Below the pieces are notes generated by a model, which did no database searches, was not told the DNA's origin, and was given only the letters and a program-made list of their open reading frames with translations. 64,000 bases of DNA, taken from assembly GCA_964537685.1 (NCBI GenBank), contig CAZICM010000005.1, forward strand, positions 124,001-188,000, in the 5' to 3' direction. Below, piece by piece: positions 52,949-61,505 of this stretch; position 1 is the stretch's first letter, and the number at the start of each line of letters is the position of its first letter. A program made the position numbers and the translations under genes. Origin of the DNA: CAZICM01 sp964537685 (lineage in GTDB: Bacteria > Myxococcota_A > Polyangia > Polyangiales > Polyangiaceae).

Positions 52949-53810
52949 ACATCCCCCGCATTCATCATCTTCATCGCGTTCATCGCGTCCCCGCACCCTG
53001 CGCAGCGTCCTCATCGCCATCGCCGTGCTCTATGTCGGCGCCCTCGTCATCGCTCCCCTCGCCACCCTATTCATCGGCGCCTTTGGCAACGGATTCCGCG
53101 CATTCGCAGCGGCCCTTCTCCATCCCCACGCCCTCCACGCGCTCGCCATGACAGCCGTACTCGTCCTCATCGCGACGGCCTTCAACACCGTCTTCGGAAC
53201 CCTCATCGCCTACGTCCTCGTGCGCGACCATTTCAGAGGCAAACGCCTCCTCAACGGCCTCATCGACATCCCCTTCGCCGTCTCCCCCGTCATTGCCGGC
53301 TTCGTCCTCCTCTCGCTCTTTGGCCGCTCCGGCCTGCTCACCCCCATCGCCAACGCCCTTCATTTCCCGATCGCATTTGCCCTTCCCGGCATGGCCATCG
53401 CCACCATGTTCGTCTCGCTTCCATTCGTCATCCGCGAAGTCGCCCCTGTGCTCGAAGAACTCGGCACCGACCAAGAACGCGCCGCCCACACCCTAGGCGC
53501 CTCCCCCATCTACGCCTTCTTCCGCATCACCCTCCCCGGAATCAAATGGGGCCTCGCCTACGGCATCACCCTCACCATCGCCCGCGCCATGGGCGAATTT
53601 GGCGCCGTACTCATCATCTCGGGAGGCGTCGCGGGCCGCACCGAAACGGCCACAAGCTTCGTCTACCGCGCGCTTGAAGACCGCAACGAACAAGGCGCAC
53701 ACGCGCTCAGCTTCGTACTCATCGTCATCTCCGTCGCGCTCCTCCTGACCATGGACTACTTCAAACGCAACGGGCGCGATCGGCAGGATCACTCGCCCAA
53801 AGAGGAATGA
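52938..53810 (+). CDS. cysW: sulfate/thiosulfate ABC transporter permease CysW
   Basis: Second permease subunit (290 residues), six or so TM helices after a His/Ser/Arg-rich N-terminal tail. The typical segments are HFRGKRLLNGLIDIPFAVSP, the EAA loop DQERAAHTLGASPIYAFFRI, and MGEFGAVLIISGGVAGRTET; the close VYRALEDRNEQGAHALSF agrees with CysW rather than ModB. The start ATG 52938 overlaps cysT by 11 bases, and cysA starts six bases after its stop, so the three are one transcription unit. Confidence 0.92.
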   Translation: MHAEHPPHSSSSSRSSRPRTLRSVLIAIAVLYVGALVIAPLATLFIGAFGNGFRAFAAALLHPHALHALAMTAVLVLIATAFNTVFGTLIAYVLVRDHFRGKRLLNGLIDIPFAVSPVIAGFVLLSLFGRSGLLTPIANALHFPIAFALPGMAIATMFVSLPFVIREVAPVLEELGTDQERAAHTLGASPIYAFFRITLPGIKWGLAYGITLTIARAMGEFGAVLIISGGVAGRTETATSFVYRALEDRNEQGAHALSFVLIVISVALLLTMDYFKRNGRDRQDHSPKEE

Positions 53811-53816
53811 CGGCCC

Positions 53817-54944
53817 GTGTCCATCACCGTTTCCAAGCTTCGCAAATCCTTTGGCAAGACCCTCGTCGTCGACGACGTCTCCTTCGAGATTGAACAAGGC
53901 GAACTCGTCGCACTCCTCGGCCCGAGCGGAAGCGGCAAAAGCACCGTACTGCGCATCATCGCGGGCCTAGAAACAGCCGACGCTGGAAGCATTTTTCTCA
54001 GCGGAAACGACGCCACGCACATTCGCGTTCAAGACCGCGGCATCGGCTTTGTCTTTCAAAACTACGCACTGTTCAAACACATGAACGTGCACGACAACAT
54101 CGCCTTTGGACTCAGCGTCCGCAAAACCCCGCGCGAAGAAATTCAAAAATCCGTTACCGAAATGCTGTCGCGCATGCAGCTCGACGGCCTAGAAAAACGC
54201 TATCCCGCGCAGCTTTCGGGCGGCCAGCGCCAGCGCGTCGCCTTGGCCCGCGCCCTCGCCCCCAACCCCAAACTCCTCCTTCTCGACGAACCCTTTGGCG
54301 CCCTCGATGCCAAAGTCCGACTAGAGCTCCGCGAATGGATTCGCAGGCTTCACAAACAGCACACCATCACCACCGTCTTCGTAACCCACGATCAAGAAGA
54401 AGCCATGGATCTGGCCGATCGCGTGATTGTGCTGCACCGCGGAAAAATCGAGCAAATTGGCTCACCCGAAGAGATTTACGACAAGCCCGCCACCGAATTT
54501 GTCGCAAGCTTCATCGGCTCCATCAATGTACTGGAGGGCCAAATCGTAGGAGACAGCGCCCAGCTTGGCCCGCTCAAAGTCCGCACCCCCTCGGGCGTCA
54601 ACGAAGGCACGAGCGTGCGCGCATTTATTCGGCCGCATGAAATCGAACTCTCCCCGACTCAATACGAAACCGCGGAAAGCAAAGGCGGAGCTTCATCGGC
54701 ACGAACCTTCTCGAGCGCGCAAATTGAACGAATGGTGCGCGTCGGCTGGCTCGTAAAGATGGAGCTCCGCCTGCCCGATGGACAGCAGCTTTCGGTCGAA
54801 GTCTCAAAAGACCGCGTAGCCGAGCTTCGCCTGGTGGTCGGCGACTCGGTCTTCGTGCACCTAAAAAACGCAACCGTCTTCGTTCAAGAACAACCCGCAG
54901 GCAGCACGCCCGCACAAGAACCCGAACAAGACTTCGTCATCTAG
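53817..54944 (+). CDS. cysA: sulfate/thiosulfate ABC transporter ATPase CysA
   Basis: ATPase of 375 residues driving the CysTW channel. Walker A GPSGSGKST, Q-loop in GFVFQNYALF, signature LSGGQRQRVALARAL, Walker B LLLLDEPFGALDA and H-loop VTHDQEEA are all present by residue 210. A C-terminal TOBE-like regulatory domain (about 235-350) follows, and the end is a Pro/Glu-rich tail. DRGIGFVFQNYALFKHM follows the CysA pattern (HRGIGFVFQHYALF). Start GTG 53817, six bases after cysW. The adjacent gene is convergent. Confidence 0.94.
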   Translation: MSITVSKLRKSFGKTLVVDDVSFEIEQGELVALLGPSGSGKSTVLRIIAGLETADAGSIFLSGNDATHIRVQDRGIGFVFQNYALFKHMNVHDNIAFGLSVRKTPREEIQKSVTEMLSRMQLDGLEKRYPAQLSGGQRQRVALARALAPNPKLLLLDEPFGALDAKVRLELREWIRRLHKQHTITTVFVTHDQEEAMDLADRVIVLHRGKIEQIGSPEEIYDKPATEFVASFIGSINVLEGQIVGDSAQLGPLKVRTPSGVNEGTSVRAFIRPHEIELSPTQYETAESKGGASSARTFSSAQIERMVRVGWLVKMELRLPDGQQLSVEVSKDRVAELRLVVGDSVFVHLKNATVFVQEQPAGSTPAQEPEQDFVI

Positions 54945-54952
54945 GCTCACGC

Positions 54953-55705
54953 TTATTTCAAACAGCCGCACAGAGGATCGCCCTCAGGACACACACACTT
55001 GGTATTGCCCTGCTGCTCCTTCTTCGAAACGCTTTGAAAGTTCGACTTCGCCTTATCGCGATCCTTCTGCGCCGCCTCGAGTTCCCGCTTTAAACGCTCT
55101 GTTTCCGCTTGACTCTGCGTCGCGCGCAAATCGGCGATCAGCTTGTCGACCTTCGCATTTTTCTCGGCCAAATCGCGCTCTAACTTCTCCCGCTCGGCCT
55201 TCTCCGCCGCAAGCTGGGCCTCCTGCGCCTGCCGCTGCTTCGCCATATCAGGCGCCACCACACCGAAGTAGTAACCAGCGCCTCCACCGATCAGCAGCAC
55301 AGCGCCCAAACTTCCATAAGTCACAAGCCGCTGAAGCCTCTTCTTCTGCTTATCGTGAGAAAGCTGAGCGAGCTTATGCTCATGCTCCTGCTGCTTCTCC
55401 ATCGCCTCGAGCCTGGCCTTTTGCTCCGCGCCCACCCTCGCCTTCTCGACTTCGGCCAAACGCAGCGCCTCGAGCCTCGCCTCCTCCTCGCGCCTGCGCG
55501 TCTCCTCGAGCCTCCTTCGATCTTCCTCCGCGCGAACCCTCGCCTCCTCGGCCTCCCGCGCCCGCGCTTCCGCCGCCAGCCGCGCTTGCATTTCCTCGTC
55601 CGCCCTCTTGCGCGCGGCAGCTTCTTCCTCGCGAAGCCGCTGATCCTCAATCGACATCAGCTCCTTCAACGAAAACAGGACGGAACTTTCCCTCATTTCG
55701 CCCAT
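54953..55705 (-). CDS. coiled-coil membrane protein with Cys-rich C-terminus
   Basis: A 250-residue protein from ATG 55705 (the frame extends to 55891 without signal). Residues about 15-125 are a highly charged coiled coil (RLREEEAAARKRADEEM, then heptads rich in Glu, Arg and Ala). A single TM helix follows near 127-147 (LVTYGSLGAVLLIGGGAGYYFG). A second coiled coil runs from about 155 to 225. The last residues hold a Cys-rich tip (CVCPEGDPLCGCLK). The order coiled coil / TM / coiled coil / Cys tip suggests a bridge through the inner membrane whose C-terminus is periplasmic. No family recognised; the N-terminal start has GGAG 11 bases upstream. Convergent with cysA. Confidence 0.78.
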   Translation of the reverse strand: MGEMRESSVLFSLKELMSIEDQRLREEEAAARKRADEEMQARLAAEARAREAEEARVRAEEDRRRLEETRRREEEARLEALRLAEVEKARVGAEQKARLEAMEKQQEHEHKLAQLSHDKQKKRLQRLVTYGSLGAVLLIGGGAGYYFGVVAPDMAKQRQAQEAQLAAEKAEREKLERDLAEKNAKVDKLIADLRATQSQAETERLKRELEAAQKDRDKAKSNFQSVSKKEQQGNTKCVCPEGDPLCGCLK

Positions 55706-55863
55706 GACCCAAACACTCCCTCTGCGCCTTGCACGCCAAAATGCGGCGTGAGGCGGCACCCTTAAGACAGAGAGAGCCCGATTCAGCTTGGGTGGTATTT
55801 TTTTGGAATAGTGAAACTGACTTTGAAAGAGCGGCCCCTCAAACGCCGTGATACTTTGAAAAG

Positions 55864-56388
55864 ATGCACAAGCTTGAACACACATCAGCAATTAAAAAAA
55901 GAAGCCTAATGTTTAAAGCTCTCGCCATATTCTTAATGGCCGCGCCAACGATAGGATGTGCGAGTGCCATTGACGAAGCCATGGCGGAGACCAAGTTTTT
56001 GGCCAAACCCAAGGCGGACGCATCCTTTTGGGGATGGAGCGAAATCACAACCGATCAGGACGTCAATTCGGTTGAAAAGGTCACCTTAAGGGCCGTTACC
56101 ATTGAACCGATGGATGCCCCAGGCGTTCCCGACATGACATTTCTCCAGAACCTCAAGGCAGAGGCTGTCGCGGGAGAGAAACGCGAAACGATTGTCGATC
56201 AAAATGGCATGCCCCCAGGCGAACGCTTGGTAAAGCTAAAGCTTGTCTACAACGACGATCTTCGAACCTTCTTTCAAGATGGCAAAAAGATTCGGGCGGA
56301 ATGGACGGGAATGACGCACCCGGCTTTTACAGCATGGCCCGCGGAAGGCATTTGGATTCGGGTCCGGGTCTATGTGAACATTGAATAA
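55864..56388 (+). CDS. small hypothetical lipoprotein
   Basis: A 174-residue exported protein. A signal with lipobox PTIGC (Cys about 32, or 17 if translation starts at the ATG at 55909) precedes a mature region with mixed alpha/beta character (ASFWGWSEITTDQDVNSVEKVTL split by loops). It ends in WIRVRVYVNIE, a likely terminal strand. No family is recognised. It is convergent with the purple-acid-phosphatase-like gene 20 bases away, and divergent from the coiled-coil gene. Confidence 0.7.
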   Translation: MHKLEHTSAIKKRSLMFKALAIFLMAAPTIGCASAIDEAMAETKFLAKPKADASFWGWSEITTDQDVNSVEKVTLRAVTIEPMDAPGVPDMTFLQNLKAEAVAGEKRETIVDQNGMPPGERLVKLKLVYNDDLRTFFQDGKKIRAEWTGMTHPAFTAWPAEGIWIRVRVYVNIE

Positions 56389-56407
56389 TGCCCCCGGCAT
56401 CGAAGCA

Positions 56408-57880
56408 TTACTTTGTCAGCGTAAAGGTATCGATCACCGGATCTGTTGCATCGGCCCGCAGCTCATAACCATCGAATTTCAAAGAAGTTTTACTAATCTC
56501 CATTATCGAATAAAAGCCCAGAGAACCCATGGCCGTATCATAGGTCCGGCTTGTTTCGGTAAAGGCACTCGTTCCATTTCCATAAGCGTCTGCACCGGCA
56601 CCCGCGCACACCACATACACCGTCCCTTGACCAGGCATGGTTTGCACCACAGGATTATCCGCCGGCCCCGTTATCGCCTTGGTCCGCTCATAGTTATGAT
56701 CGTGCCCGGCCACATTTAAATCCACCTTGAATTCATCCCAAATCGGCACAAAAAGGCTCCGCACCCGAAGCACATCCGCATCTTCTCCATGCGACGACGA
56801 AGAAAAATCCGAATGATGATGCATCGTGACAATCCATGGCACCACACCTCTATTCTTATTGGCCGCGTCCAGATCCGCCTTCAGCCATTTCGTCAATTCC
56901 GCCAATTTTGCTTCATTTCCCGTGGGATAGGCCGCGCTTAAATCATCCACCACAACCAAGTGCATAGGCCCGATATCGACCGAATAAAACAGCTCCGCAC
57001 TCTCGGGATAGGTGTCTGGATCTTGAGGCAAGACCAGATTGCCAAAGAATAGCGTCGTATAGTTTTCATGGTTGCCGTGGGTTTGAAGATTCAGCAGGCT
57101 ACCCAGCGTCAACAGCGCGCCATTCTCGTCTTTCCAAGCCAAATCCAGCCATTCTTCCCATTCTTTCTGATCGGGCGCGAGATTAATCATGTCGCCCGAA
57201 AACAACTGAACAGCCAAACCCGCACTTGCAAATCGCTTTTGAATCAATCGATAAGCCTGATTATCCTGCCCCCGCGAATCACCGGTCAATCCAACCTTAA
57301 TCGTTGTATTGGGATCATTGGGCGTCGTCGTAAAGCTATACACATCGCTCCACGCTTCATTGCCCGGCTCCCCGCCGCCCACCCTGTAGTAATACGTGGT
57401 CGCAGGCGCCAAACCGCAGAGATAAGCCTCATGCATACGCGCATCGCCGTTGGGATTAATAATCCCGGCCGGCGTCAGCCATGTCGCTCCATTCACGCGA
57501 TTTCCCGCGGGCCACATCGACGGATCGGCCACCGTGCCCCATTGAACCTCGCTCGCCAGCGTTCCATCGTCGGTCTGCCACGCAAACGCCGCACTCGTCG
57601 AAGGATCGGCCCGCCCCGGCATTCCCGGGCTTACATGTCCGCCCAGCCCCAGCCGCACACGCCGGATATTCGGCGCCGCCACACTTTGGGTCTTGCCCAC
57701 CTCGTACTTCAAATAATCGATACGCGAGCTGACCTTAAAATTGCAGCCCGTAGGCTGCCAAACGACCGGCTTTGGAGGCGGCGTACCCACAGGAGGCGCC
57801 TTCGTCTCGGATTCGCCGCACGAAAACAAAAGCGTTGCGGATAGCCCAATCCATAGCGGCAAAACAGAGGCGGTTTTCAT
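56408..57880 (-). CDS. purple-acid-phosphatase-like metallophosphoesterase lipoprotein
   Basis: A 490-residue secreted phosphatase. Signal with lipobox LLFSCG, then a Pro-rich linker, an FN3-like N-domain (about 75-195; YLCGLAPATTYYYRVGG) and a calcineurin-type domain with GDSRG, GDMINLAP, GNHENYT, VTMHHHSDF and GHDHNYERT, which provide the dinuclear metal ligands in the right order. Typical of bacterial PAP-like enzymes with an N-terminal FN3 domain. ATG 57880 is preferred because GAGGAGCC sits just upstream; the open frame goes on to 57910. Acts on phosphate esters outside the cytoplasm, likely for phosphate supply. Confidence 0.92.
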   Translation of the reverse strand: MKTASVLPLWIGLSATLLFSCGESETKAPPVGTPPPKPVVWQPTGCNFKVSSRIDYLKYEVGKTQSVAAPNIRRVRLGLGGHVSPGMPGRADPSTSAAFAWQTDDGTLASEVQWGTVADPSMWPAGNRVNGATWLTPAGIINPNGDARMHEAYLCGLAPATTYYYRVGGGEPGNEAWSDVYSFTTTPNDPNTTIKVGLTGDSRGQDNQAYRLIQKRFASAGLAVQLFSGDMINLAPDQKEWEEWLDLAWKDENGALLTLGSLLNLQTHGNHENYTTLFFGNLVLPQDPDTYPESAELFYSVDIGPMHLVVVDDLSAAYPTGNEAKLAELTKWLKADLDAANKNRGVVPWIVTMHHHSDFSSSSHGEDADVLRVRSLFVPIWDEFKVDLNVAGHDHNYERTKAITGPADNPVVQTMPGQGTVYVVCAGAGADAYGNGTSAFTETSRTYDTAMGSLGFYSIMEISKTSLKFDGYELRADATDPVIDTFTLTK

Positions 57881-57967
57881 GCGAGGCTCCTCAGGCGCCG
57901 CAGCATACACCGATTTGAACTTCGCAGGCTTGAATTTGTTTACAATTCAATTAAATACAAAAATAAT

Positions 57968-58831
57968 TCAATCAAATTTTGACCGGTGGGGATGAAGAGG
58001 ACCCTGATAAAATCCAAACTCGTTTCGAAGGGCGATCTGTTCCTGTTCCAATTTAATCAAATGGGCTTCCAAACTCAATTTCGCAATGGGCCAAAGCAAT
58101 ACGGATGTATCCGCATACACCTTAGGCAAGAGCCCGTCGAGCTGCTCCGGTTCAAGCGAAAGCGCGGCAATCACTTTCGATTCACGCATCAGGCGATGCT
58201 CGATATAGCGCCGAAATAAAGCCGCCGGCTCATCGATCACATCGCCGTGGGCAGGTAAAACCATCAGCGCGGATAAGCCCAAAAGCCTTCGCAACTGCCT
58301 TAAATACTCGGCCATATCGCCGTCTTGCGGCTCAATTACAATGGTTCCCTCGCTCGCGACCATATCTCCGGCCACAAGCACACCGCTGTGCTCGTTCCAC
58401 AAACACACATGGCCCGGCGCGTGACCCGGCGTGTGAAGCACCATCCAGCGTTCCTCGGCCAAACCCGAAAGCTCAATGGATTCGCCATCCACCAGCTTGC
58501 GATCCACCTGCACCAAAGGAAGCCTCGATGCCGTCTCCTCGTGCGCCCAAATCGGCACTTTGAGCGCCTTGCCGAAAAACGCCGCGCCCCCCGCATGATC
58601 GGAATGATGATGTGTGAGCACCAAAGCCCGAATCGTCATCCCCTGGGATAACAAGCCGCGCGCCCATTCAAGCCAAGCCGCCTGCTCATCTTCAAAGGGC
58701 GTCGCCGGCTCCACAAGCAACAGCTCGCGCGTCCCCAAAGCATAACTATTCGTCGCCGTCGCGGGCGGCAGCGTAGGCGTGCGCGCGGGGAAAACGCTTA
58801 CCCCGCGCGCGATGGACTTCGGACGCCGCAT
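57968..58831 (-). CDS. MBL-fold metallo-hydrolase
   Basis: A 287-residue beta-lactamase-fold hydrolase. The zinc motif THHHSDHAGG (HxHxDH), the second-His region HTPGHAPGHVCLW, and the Asp in VLVAGDMVAS identify it. The C-terminal helical part (MRESKVIAALSLEPEQLDGLL) resembles the LACTB2-like or hydroxyacylglutathione hydrolase-like branch. Start ATG 58831. The stop is followed on the minus strand by an AT-rich spacer with a 7-bp inverted repeat (TTGAATT/AATTCAA, 57930-57950), a possible weak terminator. Gene follows the thiolase by 11 bases, likely co-transcribed. Confidence 0.9.
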   Translation of the reverse strand: MRRPKSIARGVSVFPARTPTLPPATATNSYALGTRELLLVEPATPFEDEQAAWLEWARGLLSQGMTIRALVLTHHHSDHAGGAAFFGKALKVPIWAHEETASRLPLVQVDRKLVDGESIELSGLAEERWMVLHTPGHAPGHVCLWNEHSGVLVAGDMVASEGTIVIEPQDGDMAEYLRQLRRLLGLSALMVLPAHGDVIDEPAALFRRYIEHRLMRESKVIAALSLEPEQLDGLLPKVYADTSVLLWPIAKLSLEAHLIKLEQEQIALRNEFGFYQGPLHPHRSKFD

Positions 58832-58842
58832 AAAATATCGAC

Positions 58843-60093
58843 TCAGGGAACCGGATCGAACTTCGCACCCCGGGCACGCGGCGGAGGAATTGTCAGCGGA
58901 CTCGTCGTAATGCGCTCGAGAACAACCGCCAGCGCCTCACCGCCACCGATGCACAAAGTCGCCAAACCCCGGCGCACACCGACTTGATTCATCGTATGAA
59001 CCAAAGTCGTCATCAAACGCGCGCCCGTGGCACCGATGGGATGTCCAAGCGCAACCGCCCCGCCCCTCACATTCACCTGATTTGGATTGAGCTTGCAAAG
59101 CTGATTCACGGCCATCGTCACGACCGCAAAAGCCTCATTGATTTCATAGAGATCGATTTCATCGGTCGTCAGTCTTAGCTTCGCCAGCGTATTCTGAATC
59201 GCCGCGGCGGGCGCCGTCGTAAACCATTCAGGAGCCTGCGCCGCCCCGCCATAACCCACAAGACGCGCCATCGGCTGAAGCCGGAATTCCTTCAACATCC
59301 GCTCGCTCACCAAAACCAGCGCGCTCGCACCGTCGTTGATCGATGAAGCATTGGCCGCCGTAATCGTTCCATCCTTCTGAAATGCCGGCTTCAGCGACGC
59401 AAACTTCTCGGGCTTGCCCAGCCCCGGACCTTCATCCTCCGAAACGATCAGCGGATCGCCCTTCTTCTGAGGAACCGAAACCTCGGTAATCTCGTCTTTG
59501 AACAAGCCTTCCCGCTGCGCCGCAAGCGCTCGCTTAAAGCTCTCCCTGGCAAATTCGTCCTGAGCCTCGCGCGAGAATTTATACTCTTTCGCGCATAGCT
59601 CGCCCGCATTGCCCATATGAAAATTGCCATAGGGATCCCACAACCCATCCGCAATCATTCCATCGACAATTTTCCCATCCCCCATGCGATAGCCCGTACG
59701 CGCCTGCGGCAGGTAATAAGGAACATTCGACATCGACTCCATACCGCCCGCGACCACAATATCGGCCTCGCCAAGCGCAATCGCCCGCGCGCCCATAATG
59801 ACCGCCTGCATACCCGAACCGCACACTTTGCCGATCGTCGTCGCCGGCACGTGATGCGGAATCCCCGCATAGATAGCCGCTTGACGCGCGGGTGCCTGGC
59901 CAACACCAGCCGAAAGCACATTCCCCATAAACACTTCATTCACGCGATCGGCGGGAATATTCGCCTTACTTAACGCGGCGGAAATCGCGGCGGCGCCCAA
60001 TCTTGGGGCGGACAACGCCGAAAGCGCACCTTGAAAAGCGCCAATGGGGGTGCGCATCGCGCTCACAATAAAAACAGATTCGGGCAAAAACAT
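58843..60093 (-). CDS. acetyl-CoA C-acetyltransferase (thiolase)
   Basis: Biosynthetic-type thiolase of 416 residues joining or splitting acetyl-CoA units. N-terminal catalytic Cys in GKVCGSGMQA, His in NEAFAVV and GHPIGATGARL regions, and the second Cys in LCIGGGEALAV are all in place. VFIVSAMRTPIGAFQG is the family start. A strong Shine-Dalgarno, GGAGG, sits seven bases ahead of ATG 60093. Its partner genes (reductase, PHA synthase, HMG-CoA) are not adjacent, so pathway (ketone, PHA or fatty acid degradation) is open. The last ~20 residues extend past the common end. Confidence 0.93.
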   Translation of the reverse strand: MFLPESVFIVSAMRTPIGAFQGALSALSAPRLGAAAISAALSKANIPADRVNEVFMGNVLSAGVGQAPARQAAIYAGIPHHVPATTIGKVCGSGMQAVIMGARAIALGEADIVVAGGMESMSNVPYYLPQARTGYRMGDGKIVDGMIADGLWDPYGNFHMGNAGELCAKEYKFSREAQDEFARESFKRALAAQREGLFKDEITEVSVPQKKGDPLIVSEDEGPGLGKPEKFASLKPAFQKDGTITAANASSINDGASALVLVSERMLKEFRLQPMARLVGYGGAAQAPEWFTTAPAAAIQNTLAKLRLTTDEIDLYEINEAFAVVTMAVNQLCKLNPNQVNVRGGAVALGHPIGATGARLMTTLVHTMNQVGVRRGLATLCIGGGEALAVVLERITTSPLTIPPPRARGAKFDPVP

Positions 60094-60197
60094 GCGTAAT
60101 CCTCCATGCTCGCGAAGCTTTTGAAAGCGGCAGGACCGCTATGCTCGCCGCATTCAGAGGGCCACCTAGCCCGGCTCGCCCCGCGAAGCAAGAGCCG

Positions 60198-60812
60198 CTA
60201 CGCCGCATAAGCTTCAAACTCCCCAGACTCGGCACGCATCGCCTCTGCCAGCATCTTCCGCCCGCGATGAAGACGGCTCATCACCGTACCCACCGCCACA
60301 CCCATCATATCGGCGGCATCTTTATAGGCCATCTCTTCAATATCAACGAGCACCACCGCATCGCGGTAACTCTTGGGCAGCGTATCCAATGCCCGGGCCA
60401 CCGGCGCCGAAAGCCTATACATCTGAAGCCTCGGCTGATCGGGCAGCGTCCAAGCACACGGATCGATTGACAATTTACCGAGCGCATTACGCTCCCGCTT
60501 ACCCCTGCGGCAATGCGTAATAAACACGCTAAACAGAATCTGCTGAACCCAAGCGCGAAGATTGGTTCCCCGCTGATACGTCGCCTGAAAACGGATTGCC
60601 CGCTCCACCGTATCCTGAACCAAATCTTCCGCCGCCGTTCTCGAACGGGCCATCTTCAGCGCCCGCCAAAACAATTGGCTCTTCAGATTCACCAACTCCT
60701 CGGCAAAGCAAAATTTCTTCGCGGACGTTTTCTTGGGAGCAAGCGTAGAAACAAACTGAGTAGCAAGCTTGGCCTTGGCATTGGAATTTGAAGCGGCGAG
60801 ACGGGCAGGCAT
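60198..60812 (-). CDS. RNA polymerase ECF sigma factor
   Basis: A 204-residue group IV sigma factor. Region 2 is seen in FWRALKMARSRTAAEDLVQDT and TNLRAWVQQILFSVFI; region 4 carries YKDAADMMGVAVGTVMSRLHRG. There is a basic N-terminal extension of about 40 residues (RLAASNSNAKAKLATQFVST) that most ECFs lack. The start is fixed at ATG 60812: GGAGG is eight bases upstream. No anti-sigma gene follows, so regulation is unclear; the ChrR- or RsrA-type partner may be elsewhere. Confidence 0.9.
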   Translation of the reverse strand: MPARLAASNSNAKAKLATQFVSTLAPKKTSAKKFCFAEELVNLKSQLFWRALKMARSRTAAEDLVQDTVERAIRFQATYQRGTNLRAWVQQILFSVFITHCRRGKRERNALGKLSIDPCAWTLPDQPRLQMYRLSAPVARALDTLPKSYRDAVVLVDIEEMAYKDAADMMGVAVGTVMSRLHRGRKMLAEAMRAESGEFEAYAA

Positions 60813-60980
60813 TGTCGAAACCTCCTGCCCGCCCTTTCCGCAAAGCCGATGCCGCACCCAACCCAAATGCTAACCCGTTGAAATCATTCGATCCTCATAT
60901 TCTTGCAGCGCCAAGGGACGTGAGAAAAACGCCGCACCCCCTGTTGCAAAAGAGTCGCGCGCACATCCGCCGCCGTCGAT

Positions 60981-61505
60981 CTACACAAACGATACAAACA
61001 CCCGCTTTCCCACAATCACCAGATCCCTCTCCACTCCATCCAACTCCGCAACCCGAGGCAAATGCCCCCATTTCTCAAATCCAAGGTCCTCGCAAAGGCG
61101 AAGGCTCGGACCATTGTGCGCAAAGACAAATCCAAGCACTGTCTGAATTCCCAAGCTTGGACTTATCCCCAGAGCATGGCCCAGCAACAACTTCCCTATC
61201 CCCCTTCCCTGCCGCCCCTCTTTTATGTATGTACTCGATTCCACGGTCTTCCGATAAGCGGGGCGCCCATAAAAGGGAGAAAGACTCTGCCATCCCACAA
61301 TATCTCCCCCCTCGTCTTCTCCCACAAAAATCGGATAACTCGAAGGCTCATGCTTCCGAAACCAATCCAAACGGCTCTCCACGCTCACGGCTTCCGTGTC
61401 CGCCGTCGCAAGCCTCCCCGGAATCGCCTCGTTGTAAATACCAACGATCGCCGCTAAATCGGCCTCGGCCGCCAATCGAATCCTTATCAAGGCCACCCCG
61501 CTCAC
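60981..61505 (-). CDS. GNAT N-acetyltransferase, phosphinothricin acetyltransferase-like
   Basis: A 174-residue acetyltransferase of the Pat/Bar-type subfamily. IRLAAEADLAAIVGIYNEAI at the start, then FYGRPAYRKTVESSTYI, the acetyl-CoA loop GRQGRGIGKLL and the closing FAHNGPSLRLCEDLGFEKWG are typical. These enzymes acetylate amino compounds such as phosphinothricin or methionine sulfone. The GTG start overlaps the nnr stop codon (GTGA). Substrate unknown. Co-translation with a metabolite-repair enzyme may be just operon packing. Confidence 0.88.
   Translation of the reverse strand: MSGVALIRIRLAAEADLAAIVGIYNEAIPGRLATADTEAVSVESRLDWFRKHEPSSYPIFVGEDEGGDIVGWQSLSPFYGRPAYRKTVESSTYIKEGRQGRGIGKLLLGHALGISPSLGIQTVLGFVFAHNGPSLRLCEDLGFEKWGHLPRVAELDGVERDLVIVGKRVFVSFV

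Noticed and set aside
52097..54944. Molybdate transporter (ModABC) linked to formate dehydrogenase
   Set aside because: Two different permeases with CysT and CysW motifs and a CysA-type ATPase fit sulfate uptake better; ModB systems have one permease. Molybdate use is not excluded.
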